A stretch of DNA of 64,000 nucleotides from Chryseobacterium paludis (GCF_025403485.1 NZ_CP099966.1:3385001-3449000), one strand, 5' to 3'; shown: positions 27,387 through 35,629, counted from the stretch's first letter. Program-made: numbers and translations. The notes: generated by a model from the letters alone, not told the origin.

Positions 27387-28427
27387 ATGAAGATACCCAA
27401 ACAACTCAATGTTATCAGGAGGAGGGTGATGCGGAGCCTTACAAAAAATATAGGGAAATCAAATTCCACTGTTAAGCAGGGCAAAGAGGTAACGATAAAA
27501 AAAATACTCATCTCCCGCCCCAATCATAGATTGGGAAATCTTTTGTTGCTTTCACCAATAGTTCAGGAAGTTATTGACACTTTTCCAAATGCCAAAATTG
27601 ATCTATTTGTAAAAGGCAGTATTTCACCCATTATTTTTAAAAATTACGAAAATATTGATCGGATCATTCAACTTCCAAAGAAGCCGTTCAGTAATTTATT
27701 AAAATATATAAAAGGCTGGAGTCTGCTGCGCTGGACCAAATATGATCTGGTTATCAATACAAGCCACAGCTCATCTTCGGGAAAATTATCTACTCAGATG
27801 GCCAATGCTGAGTACAAGTTTTTTAATGAATGGAATGATGAACTCCATTTAAAATACCCGGACTATCCACATGCCGCAAAAAATGCAATCTACAATCTGC
27901 GGGCATTTCTTACCCAATTGGGATTTGAAGAAAATACAGGCAAAATCCCTTTTTTAAGTATAAAACTGGATAGAAATGAGATAGAAACCGGCAAAATAAA
28001 ACTAAACGAAATCATCAACAATGACAAAAGGACCATTTGTCTTTTCACAAACGCTACCGGGGACAAGTGTTATTCGAAAGACTGGTGGGCTTCATTTCAT
28101 GAAAATTTACAGTCTGCGTTTCCAGATTATAATATCATCGAACTCTTACCCGTGGAAAATATTTCCAGATTAGATTTTAAAATCCCGTCTTTCTACAGTA
28201 CAGATATTCGGGAGATGGGTTCTTTCATTGCTAATACAAGTGTTTTTATCGCTGCAGATAATGGTGTAATGCATTTGTCCAGCGCTGTAGAAACCCCAAC
28301 TGTAGGACTGTTTGCAGTAACTGATGAGAACGCATACAAACCTTACAATGACAAAAGTTTTTCTATTAATACAAACCACGTTAATGAACATCAAATAATG
28401 GACATGCTAAAAGCAGTTCTTAATTAA
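27387..28427 (+). CDS. glycosyltransferase family 9 (heptosyltransferase-like)
   Basis: The 346-residue GT-B fold enzyme resembles ADP-heptose LPS heptosyltransferases. The N-terminal domain begins ILISRPNHRLGNLLLLSPIV, with the acceptor region NAKIDLFVKG. The C-terminal donor site has FIAADNGVMHLSSAVETPTVGLFA, matching the conserved D-sGxxHxA..l..P.v.lfg block of GT9. It transfers a sugar in LPS core or related glycan assembly on the cytoplasmic side of the inner membrane. It is 65 bp upstream of an LPS-kinase-like gene, and the pair likely builds and phosphorylates LPS core. The donor sugar is not certain. Confidence 0.88.
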   Translation: MKIPKQLNVIRRRVMRSLTKNIGKSNSTVKQGKEVTIKKILISRPNHRLGNLLLLSPIVQEVIDTFPNAKIDLFVKGSISPIIFKNYENIDRIIQLPKKPFSNLLKYIKGWSLLRWTKYDLVINTSHSSSSGKLSTQMANAEYKFFNEWNDELHLKYPDYPHAAKNAIYNLRAFLTQLGFEENTGKIPFLSIKLDRNEIETGKIKLNEIINNDKRTICLFTNATGDKCYSKDWWASFHENLQSAFPDYNIIELLPVENISRLDFKIPSFYSTDIREMGSFIANTSVFIAADNGVMHLSSAVETPTVGLFAVTDENAYKPYNDKSFSINTNHVNEHQIMDMLKAVLN

Positions 28428-28492
28428 AGAATTGCATCGAATACTGAACTTGAAACCTACTGATCTTTACCACAATTACATTTATAATAAGT

Positions 28493-29335
28493 ATGAATAT
28501 TGTTCTTACACCCGATTATTCTCATTATAAGGATGAAATAATCCGTATCATAAAAAACTTCCATAACGAGGGTACTTTAATTGGTCCCGGAAGCAGAAAT
28601 ATTGTAAAATCATTTACAATCGACGGAAAGCAGCTGAATTTTAAATCATTTAAGCAGCATAACTTTATCAACAGGCATGTTTATAAGTATTACCGTAAGT
28701 CTAAAGCAAAACGATCTTTCGAATATGCCAATATGCTGATTGAGAAAAACTTCTACTCCCCACAGCCCATCGCCTACGTAGAATTTCATGATTGGCTGGG
28801 GCTAACAAACAGCTATTATATAAGCGAACAACTAGAAAACACCTGTACCTTAGAAAACGTTTTTTATTCCGAAAGACCTTTTGAGGATGTGAAAGAGATT
28901 ATCAAAGCGTACACCCAGTTAGTTTTTCAATTGCATGAACAGGGAATTGAATTCATTGATAATTCTCCAGGAAATTTCTTAATAGAAAAGATCAACGATG
29001 CCTATCGTTTTTTTATGGTAGATCTTAACAGAATGAATTTTCATGCCGATTTTGAACTTCCAAAAAGGATTAAAAACTTTTCACGAATAGCCAATGATCC
29101 AAAGATTCTCAAAATCATCAGTACAGAATATTCGTTACTGGCAGGAATTTCCCCCGAATACTTTTTAAAACAAATCGTTAATGCCAGCAACAAGCTACGA
29201 ACCAAGCGTAAGATAAAAAAAGTATTGAAGTTTTATAAATATTTCCTGAAAGTCATTCCAGTGTCTAGAAATTTAATACTCATTTCAATGATCAGCCTTT
29301 TAGAATCTGACTTACCTTTTCTTCTTTCGGTTTAA
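28493..29335 (+). CDS. LPS core kinase-like protein (Kdo/WaaP family)
   Basis: This 280-residue protein has the protein-kinase-like fold of the Kdo/Rfa kinase family. Seen: TIDGKQLNFKSFKQ (ATP-site Lys region), VFQLHEQGIEFIDNSPGNFLI (catalytic loop, with Asp in the HxxD-like position and a metal-binding Asn) and FFMVDLNRMNF (DFG-like Asp). It phosphorylates a sugar of LPS core by family analogy. The HRD histidine is not obvious, so it is a divergent member. Its 3' end and following 20 bp recur at 30950-31005, in front of the small HTH gene. Confidence 0.75.
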   Translation: MNIVLTPDYSHYKDEIIRIIKNFHNEGTLIGPGSRNIVKSFTIDGKQLNFKSFKQHNFINRHVYKYYRKSKAKRSFEYANMLIEKNFYSPQPIAYVEFHDWLGLTNSYYISEQLENTCTLENVFYSERPFEDVKEIIKAYTQLVFQLHEQGIEFIDNSPGNFLIEKINDAYRFFMVDLNRMNFHADFELPKRIKNFSRIANDPKILKIISTEYSLLAGISPEYFLKQIVNASNKLRTKRKIKKVLKFYKYFLKVIPVSRNLILISMISLLESDLPFLLSV

Positions 29336-29355
29336 GTGGATAAGAATTATAATTT
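29301..29355 (+). repeat. 55-bp near-identical repeat, copy 1 (3' end of kinase gene)
   Basis: The segment with CTTACCTTTTCTTCTTTCGG and the following TTTAAGTGGATAAGAATTAT recurs at 30947-31002 with only a few base differences. Copy 1 contains the stop codon of the kinase-like gene. The pair brackets the inverted DoxX-like gene. Confidence 0.75.
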
Positions 29356-29372
29356 AAAATGATTGGGCAACA

Positions 29373-29405
29373 GATGAAGCTTTGAAGAAGGAGTTGGAGA
29401 AGTAA
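29373..29405 (+). pseudogene. 3' remnant of the small HTH regulator gene
   Basis: In one frame this reads DEALKKELEK then stop. That matches the C-terminal NEALKKELEKFKSGK of the HTH gene at 31117-31497, truncated by one small indel. The following 60 bp (TAATTGTTGCTTTTAGAATA and on) and the hairpin also match what follows 31497. The 5' part of the gene is missing here, so this is a leftover copy of the 3' end. Confidence 0.65.
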
Positions 29406-29436
29406 TTGTTGCTTTTAGAATAATTGAAAATATAGA

Positions 29437-29466
29437 ATCCTGCTTTTTTAAGTGGGGTTTTTTGTA
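29437..29466 (+). terminator. Terminator-like repeat with AATCC/GGGTT stem
   Basis: AATCCTGCTTTTTTAAGTGG followed by GGTTTTTTG is a member of a small family of near-identical hairpins seen again at 31527 and 36598. Confidence 0.55.
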
Positions 29467-29580
29467 CTATTATTTAGAATCTAATATCAAATTTTAACTT
29501 TAAATTTCATCTCCTCTATTTATTTTTCCCTATTATTCTCACAAGTTTTTTTATAACATCGGAGAACATACCCTTATCAC

Positions 29581-30828
29581 TTACTTGTTAAACGGATATT
29601 CATTGATCCAGTGAAAACCACGCTTGTTTAGCCGATAATCTTCCTTTTTCTTTCTTATTGTTTTTATTCTTACAGAGTCGCTCCCCATATTTCCTGTAAA
29701 AAAAATGATGCTGTCTTTTTGAACATTGTAATGCAGATTTGCGTATATATGGTCTCGTTCCGTTTTACGAATTGTAAGTGTTTTTTTTCGTGTATCTATA
29801 ACGCCCAGAAATGCCTTAGTCTTATCATTGTTAAGAATTATACCTGTCCGGCCGGGGTAACTGATCAATAGTTTTTTCCAACCAACAGAATCGTTGCTGC
29901 AGGACGGTATTTCCCGATTGTTAATTATAAATTTCTCAACAGTATATGCGCCCTCCATTGGTACAGCTGGAGGTGTATAAGACAGCACTGACGAAGAAGT
30001 GAGTATAAAATAAGCCACGACAAGTCCCTTGAGGACAATAAGTGTAATACGCTTCCACCTTTTGTCGGATGTTCGTTTTTGAAAACGTAGTTGCGATGGC
30101 TGATGCAAAACAAAAAAGCGATACAGCGCAATGGCATCACCGCTTACAATAAATACACAAAACAAAACAATATGGCTGGAAAATATTTTTACGGGGACAT
30201 CATAAAAAAAATTCAGCAGCGCTACATTGATCATCACCGTCATGGAAAAAAGAGCGCCAAAAGTTTTTGTTCGCCTGAAAAGAAGTAAAAGTCCACCAAT
30301 AGATTCCAGCAGTCCGGAAACAAATGTATATCCTTTGGAAGCCCCCATCATAGCCCATATTATTCCCATGGGCGACATATCGCCAACTTTTTCTTCCAGC
30401 CTCCCAATCGAGTTGGCAGGAAACTGACCGTTGTGCAGTTTCGCAAAACCATACGAAAGCATGATCATAGCAACATAATAACGTGCTACTACTACCGTAA
30501 ACCAATGAAGATCTTTAAATGTACGCTGCTTTTTATCTGTAAAAAGTATAATGAGCGCCGCCACTGCAGCTAAGCCCATACTGACGAAAACTACCCAATA
30601 ATCCAATGTTGTATCCCCACTGCCAGTCATCATAATATATTCCACCTGCTGCTGCTGAAAAACATTTTTACACAACCACAACACTCCGCTTTTATATATT
30701 CCCGCTAAAGGCGAAAACTGTGAGGTGAGGATAAAAAGATACACATAAGAAATAACATACAAATGCAGGAAACGTAATACAGCATTGGGCTTTCTTTGAT
30801 TGGGAAAATTGGTAGATCTTGTATCCAT
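29581..30828 (-). CDS. DoxX-like multi-pass membrane protein
   Basis: I start at 30828 (MDTRSTNFPNQRKPNAVLRF; 415 residues), as the longer ORF from 30927 has an implausible basic extension. It has about seven membrane segments. The middle resembles DoxX-type quinone-linked membrane proteins: VVARYYVAMIMLSYGFAKLH, then GLLESIGGLLLLFRR and TVMINVALLNFFYDVPVKIF. The C-terminal 120 residues are soluble (PSCSNDSVGWKKLLISYPGR) and not recognised, perhaps periplasmic. It is inverted relative to its neighbours and flanked by duplicated ends of other genes, a sign of insertion. Confidence 0.65.
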   Translation of the reverse strand: MDTRSTNFPNQRKPNAVLRFLHLYVISYVYLFILTSQFSPLAGIYKSGVLWLCKNVFQQQQVEYIMMTGSGDTTLDYWVVFVSMGLAAVAALIILFTDKKQRTFKDLHWFTVVVARYYVAMIMLSYGFAKLHNGQFPANSIGRLEEKVGDMSPMGIIWAMMGASKGYTFVSGLLESIGGLLLLFRRTKTFGALFSMTVMINVALLNFFYDVPVKIFSSHIVLFCVFIVSGDAIALYRFFVLHQPSQLRFQKRTSDKRWKRITLIVLKGLVVAYFILTSSSVLSYTPPAVPMEGAYTVEKFIINNREIPSCSNDSVGWKKLLISYPGRTGIILNNDKTKAFLGVIDTRKKTLTIRKTERDHIYANLHYNVQKDSIIFFTGNMGSDSVRIKTIRKKKEDYRLNKRGFHWINEYPFNK

Positions 30829-30946
30829 ATTAACAATCGTTTTGTGAGATTTATTTTTATCTAATATTAACTTGTTCGGGGTTTTGCAATGGTGAGGCAA
30901 ACGAAGAACAAGTCCAAATTTATACATTTTTATTATTCGTTTGTAA

Positions 30947-31002
30947 AGTTATATCTGACTTGCCTTTTCTTCTTTCGATTTAAGCAGATGAAAAATTATA
31001 AT
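30947..31002 (+). repeat. 55-bp near-identical repeat, copy 2
   Basis: Copy 2 of the kinase 3' end and following bases (TCTGACTTGCCTTTTCTTCT and on). It no longer belongs to any intact reading frame and lies between the DoxX-like gene start and the HTH gene. Confidence 0.75.
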
Positions 31003-31116
31003 TAAAAACAGATAACCAACGGAAAAACTTTTTATGAACCTTTGAAAAACTAAAATCACCAGAATAACAACAACAATTTTCTTTATATTTGTAGAAAGCA
31101 CATTTAAGAGGTCACT

Positions 31117-31497
31117 ATGGAAAAGCTAAAAAGTCTAAGAAAGCAGAGAGGATATACTCAGGAATACATGTCACAAATTCTGGCGACGGATGTTTCAAAC
31201 TATTGCAGAAAAGAAAGCGGCGATGTAAAGATATTTGATGATGAATGGGAGAAGTTGGCTAAAGCTTTGAATGTTCCAGTGGAAGATATTAAAGAAGAAA
31301 GAACTAATGGCGTTGTTCAAAACAATGACAACTTAACTTTTAATGATAGTAGTTCTTTTCAGCAAACAGGTAATACAAATCAATATTATAATATTCCGGA
31401 CTATATGCTGGAAAATCATAAGGAATATATTGATATGTTGAAGGAACAGAATGAAGCTTTGAAAAAGGAATTGGAGAAGTTTAAATCTGGGAAGTAA
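31117..31497 (+). CDS. small XRE-type HTH regulator with C-terminal coiled coil
   Basis: The 126-residue protein has an N-terminal HTH at residues 3-60 (LKSLRKQRGYTQEYMSQILA, then WEKLAKALNVPVEDI). An Asn/Ser/Gln-rich linker (about 65-90) follows, then a short C-terminal helix (EYIDMLKEQNEALKKELEKF) that may form a coiled-coil dimer. I recall this plan as common among flavobacterial small regulators. A TATATTTG -7-like box lies at 31084-31091, but no TTG is at the right distance. A partial copy of its 3' end lies at 29373-29405. Confidence 0.82.
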   Translation: MEKLKSLRKQRGYTQEYMSQILATDVSNYCRKESGDVKIFDDEWEKLAKALNVPVEDIKEERTNGVVQNNDNLTFNDSSSFQQTGNTNQYYNIPDYMLENHKEYIDMLKEQNEALKKELEKFKSGK

Positions 31498-31526
31498 TTT
31501 TGTTCTTAGAATAATTGAAAATATAT

Positions 31527-31556
31527 GTCCTGCTTTTTTAAGTGGGATTTTTTGTA
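31527..31556 (+). terminator. Terminator-like repeat after the HTH gene
   Basis: GTCCTGCTTTTTTAAGTGGG followed by ATTTTTTG, nearly identical to the hairpins at 29437 and 36598. Confidence 0.6.
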
Positions 31557-31582
31557 GGACATAATTTTAAAAACCCAAAATA

Positions 31583-31615
31583 AAACTTTGAATTATCTTT
31601 TGTAATTCAAAGTTT
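31583..31615. repeat. 13-bp perfect hairpin
   Basis: AAACTTTGAATTA at 31583-31595 and TAATTCAAAGTTT at 31603-31615 form a perfect stem with a 7-nt loop. It may be a second terminator. The area 31500-31870 has no gene I can support. Confidence 0.6.
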
Positions 31616-31664
31616 AATAGAAACACCTCTAAAAGATTGAATTGTAAATCAACTCATAACAAAA

Positions 31665-31689
31665 AAAGCTCTACTAATAGTAGAGCTTT
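31665..31689. terminator. 10-bp-stem terminator-like hairpin
   Basis: AAAGCTCTAC and GTAGAGCTTT pair perfectly around TAATA, preceded by a run of A and followed by A/T sequence. It would act best on the minus strand (T-run after the stem), but no minus-strand gene ends next to it except the weak ORF at 31873. Confidence 0.6.
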
Positions 31690-31872
31690 ATATTAAAAAA
31701 TTTATTTTAAATTTTTTTCGAAAAAAGAACTGTTCAGACTTTGAAACTATCTAGGTCAATATCCATATTGACAACAATATTATTTATTGTTTCACTAATA
31801 GGATCATAGTTTATAATCCTATATGTAGTTGAATTATTGAAAAAGGAATATTTCAGGAATATTTAAAGGTCT

Positions 31873-32073
31873 TTAATCTAGCAATTTAGCTGGCACGTAT
31901 TTTATTACAGCAGGCATAGATCTCATTAACATTGTAAAAGATGCCTTCTTCGATAAATGACCTTGTAATTGTTTTTGATATTGATGCTTTAAGGTTGTTC
32001 CTTCTCCAGCCGCCATCCAATCCATTATTAGATCTATAATTAAATCATATTTTTTATTTGGGGAAAATAGCAT
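31873..32073 (-). CDS. short orphan ORF, possible gene remnant
   Basis: A 66-residue ORF (MLFSPNKKYDLIIDLIMDWM and on to KYVPAKLLD) with plausible amino acid composition but no family I recognise. Only three codons precede the ATG before a stop, and no clear promoter is visible. It may be the end of a decayed larger gene or a chance frame. It lies in an otherwise gene-free stretch between two accessory clusters. Confidence 0.3.
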   Translation of the reverse strand: MLFSPNKKYDLIIDLIMDWMAAGEGTTLKHQYQKQLQGHLSKKASFTMLMRSMPAVIKYVPAKLLD

Positions 32074-32220
32074 TTGCCCCGGTTATTTTCCGTGAGCTGC
32101 AAGATGGCGGCATCAGCTAAACAATGGTTTGTCTATGCTAACAGCAGACATAAAAATGCTATAAATTTCTCATATCTATATCTTTGCCGGATTATTATAC
32201 ACCGAACTTGCTGTTATAAC

Positions 32221-33189
32221 TTAATAAACTTTGGCAAACTTATTTCGGTATTCAATAGGCGTAAGTCCTGTTATTTTTCTGAAAATATCACGAAAAGCTT
32301 TCGTATCCGTATAGCCTACATCATACATTACTTCCGAAACATTTTTCCGTGATGCTTCAAAAAACTTTTTAGCAGCTTCTATCCGTACCCGCTGCATGTA
32401 TTCTACAGGAGTATTGTTTGTAGCATCTTTAAACCTTCTTTCAAAGGTACGGCGTCCTGTACCGGCATATGCCGCAAGATTTTCAACATTTATTTTCTCT
32501 TCATAGTGTTCCTCTATAAAATCCTGAACCTTCTTAATCTGTTCATCGGTATGGCTTCTCTGACCACGGAAAATCGCAAACTGCGACTGGTTATCTCTGC
32601 TTATATCTAATGCAAAATATTTTGAAATCATAATAGCTGTTTCCCTGTCCGAATATTTTTCTACAAGGTATAGTATCAGGTTCCATAAGCTGCTGGCTCC
32701 GCCACTGCTGTAAATATTATCATGCTCTGTTATAATAGCGCCGTCTTCTACTTCTACCTGCGGATACCTGTTTTTAAACTCATTGATATAGGCCCAATGG
32801 GTGGAACATTTACTGCCGTCAAGAAGACCTGTTTCTGCAAGAAGAAAGGCTCCGACACATAAACTGGCAAGGCTTGTTCCTCCGAAATAAAGCTTCCTGA
32901 AATAAGGAATTGCGTCTGCATTGGCTGCTATACCTTCATCCATAGTCCCAAAGGTAGGAGGAATAATAAGCAGATCCGTATGGGTAACGTTCTGAAGTAG
33001 CCTGTTGGTCTTTATCGTATATTCCCCACTATTAGCCGGAACATATTCGTTTAATCCTACATATTCCACTTTAAAGATGGGCTTTTTCCCAAACACGGAA
33101 AGAAACTCATTGGCCGTATGAAAAGTCCTGAATGCCGGGGTTATGGCTTCTATCGTACCATATTGAGGAACAAAAACTGATATCTGCAT
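32221..33189 (-). CDS. GlxA-family regulator (DJ-1/PfpI domain plus AraC HTH)
   Basis: I start at 33189 (MQISVFVPQYGTIEAITPAF; 322 residues). Residues 1-180 are a DJ-1/PfpI-like domain with SLASLCVGAFLLAETGLLDG, where Cys is the nucleophile-elbow residue. Residues 215-320 are an AraC DNA-binding domain: NVENLAAYAGTGRRTFERRF and YDVGYTDTKAFRDIFRKITG, ending in LTPIEYRNKF. GlxA-type proteins are transcription activators or repressors whose ligand is often unknown. It is divergent from an SRPBCC gene with 133 bp between starts and may control the 33.3-35.1 kb cluster. Confidence 0.9.
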   Translation of the reverse strand: MQISVFVPQYGTIEAITPAFRTFHTANEFLSVFGKKPIFKVEYVGLNEYVPANSGEYTIKTNRLLQNVTHTDLLIIPPTFGTMDEGIAANADAIPYFRKLYFGGTSLASLCVGAFLLAETGLLDGSKCSTHWAYINEFKNRYPQVEVEDGAIITEHDNIYSSGGASSLWNLILYLVEKYSDRETAIMISKYFALDISRDNQSQFAIFRGQRSHTDEQIKKVQDFIEEHYEEKINVENLAAYAGTGRRTFERRFKDATNNTPVEYMQRVRIEAAKKFFEASRKNVSEVMYDVGYTDTKAFRDIFRKITGLTPIEYRNKFAKVY

Positions 33190-33322
33190 AGCTTTTATTT
33201 TGTTGTAAAGATACTTATATTTTTTGTCGCAATCCACCCCTTAAGTTGTCGTTTTTGCAACAGCCCTATTTTTATTATCTATGCGACCTTTGTCATAACA
33301 ATAACAACAAAAAATTAAAACA

Positions 33323-33748
33323 ATGAAAGAACAAGTAAAAATTAAGGTACAAGCTGAAGTTAATGCTCCTGTGGAAAAAGTATGGAAAATGTGGAATTCA
33401 CCGGAAGATATTATGAACTGGAATTCGGCAGACCCAAGCTGGCATTGTCCGAGTAGTAATAACGATCTTAGAGTAGGAGGTACATTTACAAACAGAATGG
33501 AAGCCAGGGATGGAAGTTTCGGTTTCGATTTCTCCGGCACCTATGATAAGGTGGACCCAAACAGGGAAATAACTTATACCATGTCTGATGGAAGAACAGC
33601 TTCTACCATCTTCAATGAACAGGACGGAAAAACGTTGGTAACCACAAGCTTTGATCCTGAAACAGAGAATGACCCTGAATTTCAGAAACAAGGCTGGCAG
33701 GCTATTCTAAATAGTTTTGTAAAATATGCAGAATCATCTAATAATTAG
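33323..33748 (+). CDS. SRPBCC (AHSA1/START-like) protein
   Basis: This 141-residue cytosolic protein has the helix-grip fold typical of AHSA1-type proteins. It starts VQAEVNAPVEKVWKMWNSPE, has DIMNWNSADPSWHCP and LRVGGTFTNRMEARDG in the middle, and ends with GWQAILNSFVKYAE. Such proteins bind hydrophobic ligands and often cluster with regulators like GlxA. It is divergent from the GlxA-family regulator. The ligand is unknown. Confidence 0.88.
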   Translation: MKEQVKIKVQAEVNAPVEKVWKMWNSPEDIMNWNSADPSWHCPSSNNDLRVGGTFTNRMEARDGSFGFDFSGTYDKVDPNREITYTMSDGRTASTIFNEQDGKTLVTTSFDPETENDPEFQKQGWQAILNSFVKYAESSNN

Positions 33749-33761
33749 TAAATCAGAAAAC

Positions 33762-34163
33762 ATGAAAAAGAATAGAATAATTTTCTGGGCAGCTACCATT
33801 GTACTGTCCTTATGGGAAGGCGTTATGCCTGCTGCAACATTATTGTTTGCACCGGAATATGTAAATGCAGGAACAAAAGCGCTGGGGTATCCCGACTATT
33901 TTGCTTACGCATTAATTATCAGTAAAATATTAGGAATTGTAGCAATATCTCTTAATAAGATACCGGCTACAATAAAAGAATGGGCTTATGCAGGCCTGGC
34001 ATTTAACCTAATATTTGCATTTATAAGCCACGCATGTGTTGATGGGAATCCGGCATATATGCTTATGCCTCTTATATTTCTGGCTTTGCTGGCAGTTTCT
34101 TATCGCTTCCGGAAATGGAATGTCCGAAAAGAAAACGTATCGGCTTCCGGAGTTGCTGCCTAG
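33762..34163 (+). CDS. DoxX-like small membrane protein
   Basis: I start at the ATG at 33762 (MKKNRIIFWAATIVLSLWEG; 133 residues), 13 bp after the SRPBCC gene; the longer frame overlaps that gene. It has four membrane helices with EGVMPAATLLFAPEYVNAGT, a DoxX_2-like pattern, and the family loop LGYPDYFAYALIISKILGIV. Function in this group is not established. It is probably cotranscribed with its neighbours. Confidence 0.8.
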   Translation: MKKNRIIFWAATIVLSLWEGVMPAATLLFAPEYVNAGTKALGYPDYFAYALIISKILGIVAISLNKIPATIKEWAYAGLAFNLIFAFISHACVDGNPAYMLMPLIFLALLAVSYRFRKWNVRKENVSASGVAA

Positions 34164-34245
34164 GATGAAATATCTGCAGCACAATAAGGTTTCGGATAAT
34201 GATAAAAAAAACTGAAATATATTCAAACATCTAAAATCAAACAAA

Positions 34246-34695
34246 ATGACAAATAACAGCGTTTCATTACACAGAATAATCCAGGCTGCTCCAGAAAAAG
34301 TTTTTCGCGCATTTGCCGATGTGACAGCTTATGCCTCCTGGATTCCGCCTTATGGATTTATATGCACTGTACAGCAGGCAGATTTTAAAGAAGGCGGAAA
34401 GTTTAAAATGACTTTCATCAATTTCAGTACTGGTAATGGGCATTCCTTTGGTGGTACTTATGCTGAGATCAGAGAAGGGCAGTTCCTTAAATATATTGAG
34501 CAGTTTGATAATCCTGTTTTACAGGGAGAAATGACAACTACAGTCTCATTCGGTAAAGTATCGTGCGGAACAGAAATCAGAATTGAACAAACTGGTATTC
34601 CGGAACAGATACCTGCAGAAATGTGCTATCTGGGCTGGCAGGAATCTCTTGATAAATTAAAAAGGCTTGTTGAACCCGAAATTCCGGATGCTTAA
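34246..34695 (+). CDS. SRPBCC (AHSA1-like) protein, second copy
   Basis: This 149-residue protein has the AHSA1 pattern: SLHRIIQAAPEKVFRAFADV, then WIPPYGFICTVQQADFKEGG and GTYAEIREGQFLKYIEQFD, ending in CYLGWQESLDKLKRLVEP. It is not a close copy of the SRPBCC protein 1 kb upstream, so the two were probably recruited separately or diverged long ago. Likely a ligand-binding protein in the same accessory cluster. Confidence 0.87.
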   Translation: MTNNSVSLHRIIQAAPEKVFRAFADVTAYASWIPPYGFICTVQQADFKEGGKFKMTFINFSTGNGHSFGGTYAEIREGQFLKYIEQFDNPVLQGEMTTTVSFGKVSCGTEIRIEQTGIPEQIPAEMCYLGWQESLDKLKRLVEPEIPDA

Positions 34696-34704
34696 TGTAA
34701 CTAC

Positions 34705-35115
34705 ATGCTTAAACAACAATATAAATCTGCAAAATTCGGAATATTCATAACGCTGGCAGGAAATTGTAAAGAAGCATTTACTTTTTACCAATCATGCTTT
34801 GGAGGCGAACTTTTTTTTGAAATATTGGAAATACCTCTAAATCAATACCCCAATAAACCGGTGATTAGTGGTTCTCTAATTTCTGAACGCATCGTTCTTT
34901 ATGGTTCCGACCTGATTCATGATGAAGGATATCAAATCGGCAATCACCTTGCTATTTATTTTCCTTGCCACAATTCATCCGAACGATTTAGGCTCATCAT
35001 ACAGCTCGGCGGGAATATAGAAGATTCTTCTCTGGAGTTGAAAAAGCAAAGGCTCATCGAAATAACCGATATTTTTGGGGTTCGGTGGATATTGGGATTG
35101 GTTCACGAAAAGTAA
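34705..35115 (+). CDS. VOC family (glyoxalase/PhnB-like) protein
   Basis: The 136-residue protein has two betaalphabetabetabeta units of the vicinal-oxygen-chelate fold, of the PhnB-like type: GIFITLAGNCKEAFTFYQSC, then FGGELFFEILEIP, and HLAIYFPCHNSSERFRLIIQ. These proteins often have a degenerate metal site and act as binding proteins. It starts 9 bp after the SRPBCC gene, so they are likely one transcript. The function is not known. Confidence 0.82.
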   Translation: MLKQQYKSAKFGIFITLAGNCKEAFTFYQSCFGGELFFEILEIPLNQYPNKPVISGSLISERIVLYGSDLIHDEGYQIGNHLAIYFPCHNSSERFRLIIQLGGNIEDSSLELKKQRLIEITDIFGVRWILGLVHEK

Positions 35116-35132
35116 AAAAAGACTTAAGGATA

Positions 35133-35166
35133 AAAACTATCAAAATTAAATTTTTGATAGTTTTAT
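35133..35166 (+). terminator. Terminator after the VOC gene
   Basis: AAACTATCAAAA and TTTTGATAGTTT form a 12-bp stem followed by TATTTAT. Confidence 0.75.
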
Positions 35167-35342
35167 TTATAAATAGGATTTACATCTCCTGTATTTCACT
35201 TTTCTTTATCCTGTTGTAAAGGTTCGTCGGACTGGGGTTATAGCATTCTGTTATAAATTTTTGGCAGACCCATTTCGGTTTGAAGCCAAAGAAGCCATTA
35301 AATTAAGAACAATAGAATTAACAAAACCCCTAAAACCAAAAA

Positions 35343-35369
35343 ATCCTCTGCAACAAAGTTACAGAGGAT
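35343..35369 (-). terminator. Terminator of the first tRNA triplet
   Basis: ATCCTCTG at 35343-35350 pairs with CAGAGGAT at 35362-35369; on the minus strand a T-run (complement of AAAAAA at 35338-35343) follows. A near copy lies 385 bp later at 35727-35753. Confidence 0.75.
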
Positions 35370-35373
35370 CTTG

Positions 35374-35457
35374 TACCCCAGACGGGACTTGAACCCGTAC
35401 GTCCTTACGGACACAGGATTTTAAGTCCTGCGTGTCTACCAGTTCCACCACCAGGGC
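35374..35457 (-). tRNA. tRNA-Leu (anticodon TAA), copy 1
   Basis: On the minus strand the 84-nt gene starts GCCCTGG and has a long variable arm. The anticodon stem-loop is CAGGA-CTTAAAA-TCCTG, with TAA at the anticodon. The T-arm loop is TTCAAGT, and it ends in discriminator A without an encoded CCA. The acceptor stem includes G-T pairs. It is the last gene of a three-tRNA transcript. Confidence 0.92.
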
Positions 35458-35466
35458 ATGGAGTGG

Positions 35467-35539
35467 AGCGAAAAACGGGATTCGAACCCGCGACCCCAAC
35501 CTTGGCAAGGTTGTGCTCTACCAGCTGAGCTATTTTCGC
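35467..35539 (-). tRNA. tRNA-Gly (anticodon GCC), copy 1
   Basis: The 73-nt minus-strand gene has acceptor GCGAAAA/TTTTCGC. The anticodon stem-loop is CAACC-TTGCCAA-GGTTG, giving GCC, and the T-loop is TTCGAAT. The discriminator is U, as usual for tRNA-Gly. Confidence 0.93.
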
Positions 35540-35547
35540 AAACGTAG

Positions 35548-35629
35548 TGCGGATGAAGGGACTCGAACCCCCACGCCTCACGGCACCAGATCCTAAGTCT
35601 GGCGTGGCTACCAATTACACCACATCCGC
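35548..35629 (-). tRNA. tRNA-Leu (anticodon TAG), copy 1
   Basis: The 82-nt minus-strand gene has acceptor GCGGATG/CATCCGC, the anticodon stem-loop CCAGA-CTTAGGA-TCTGG giving TAG, a long variable arm typical of Leu, and discriminator A. Confidence 0.92.

Noticed and set aside
30091..30505. Several plus- and minus-strand ORFs within the DoxX-like gene
   Set aside because: They are shadow frames of the longer membrane protein gene, which has consistent hydrophobic periodicity.
31084..31091. TATATTTG as a full promoter for the HTH gene
   Set aside because: No TTG lies 17-23 bp upstream, so only a possible -7 element is noted in the gene entry.
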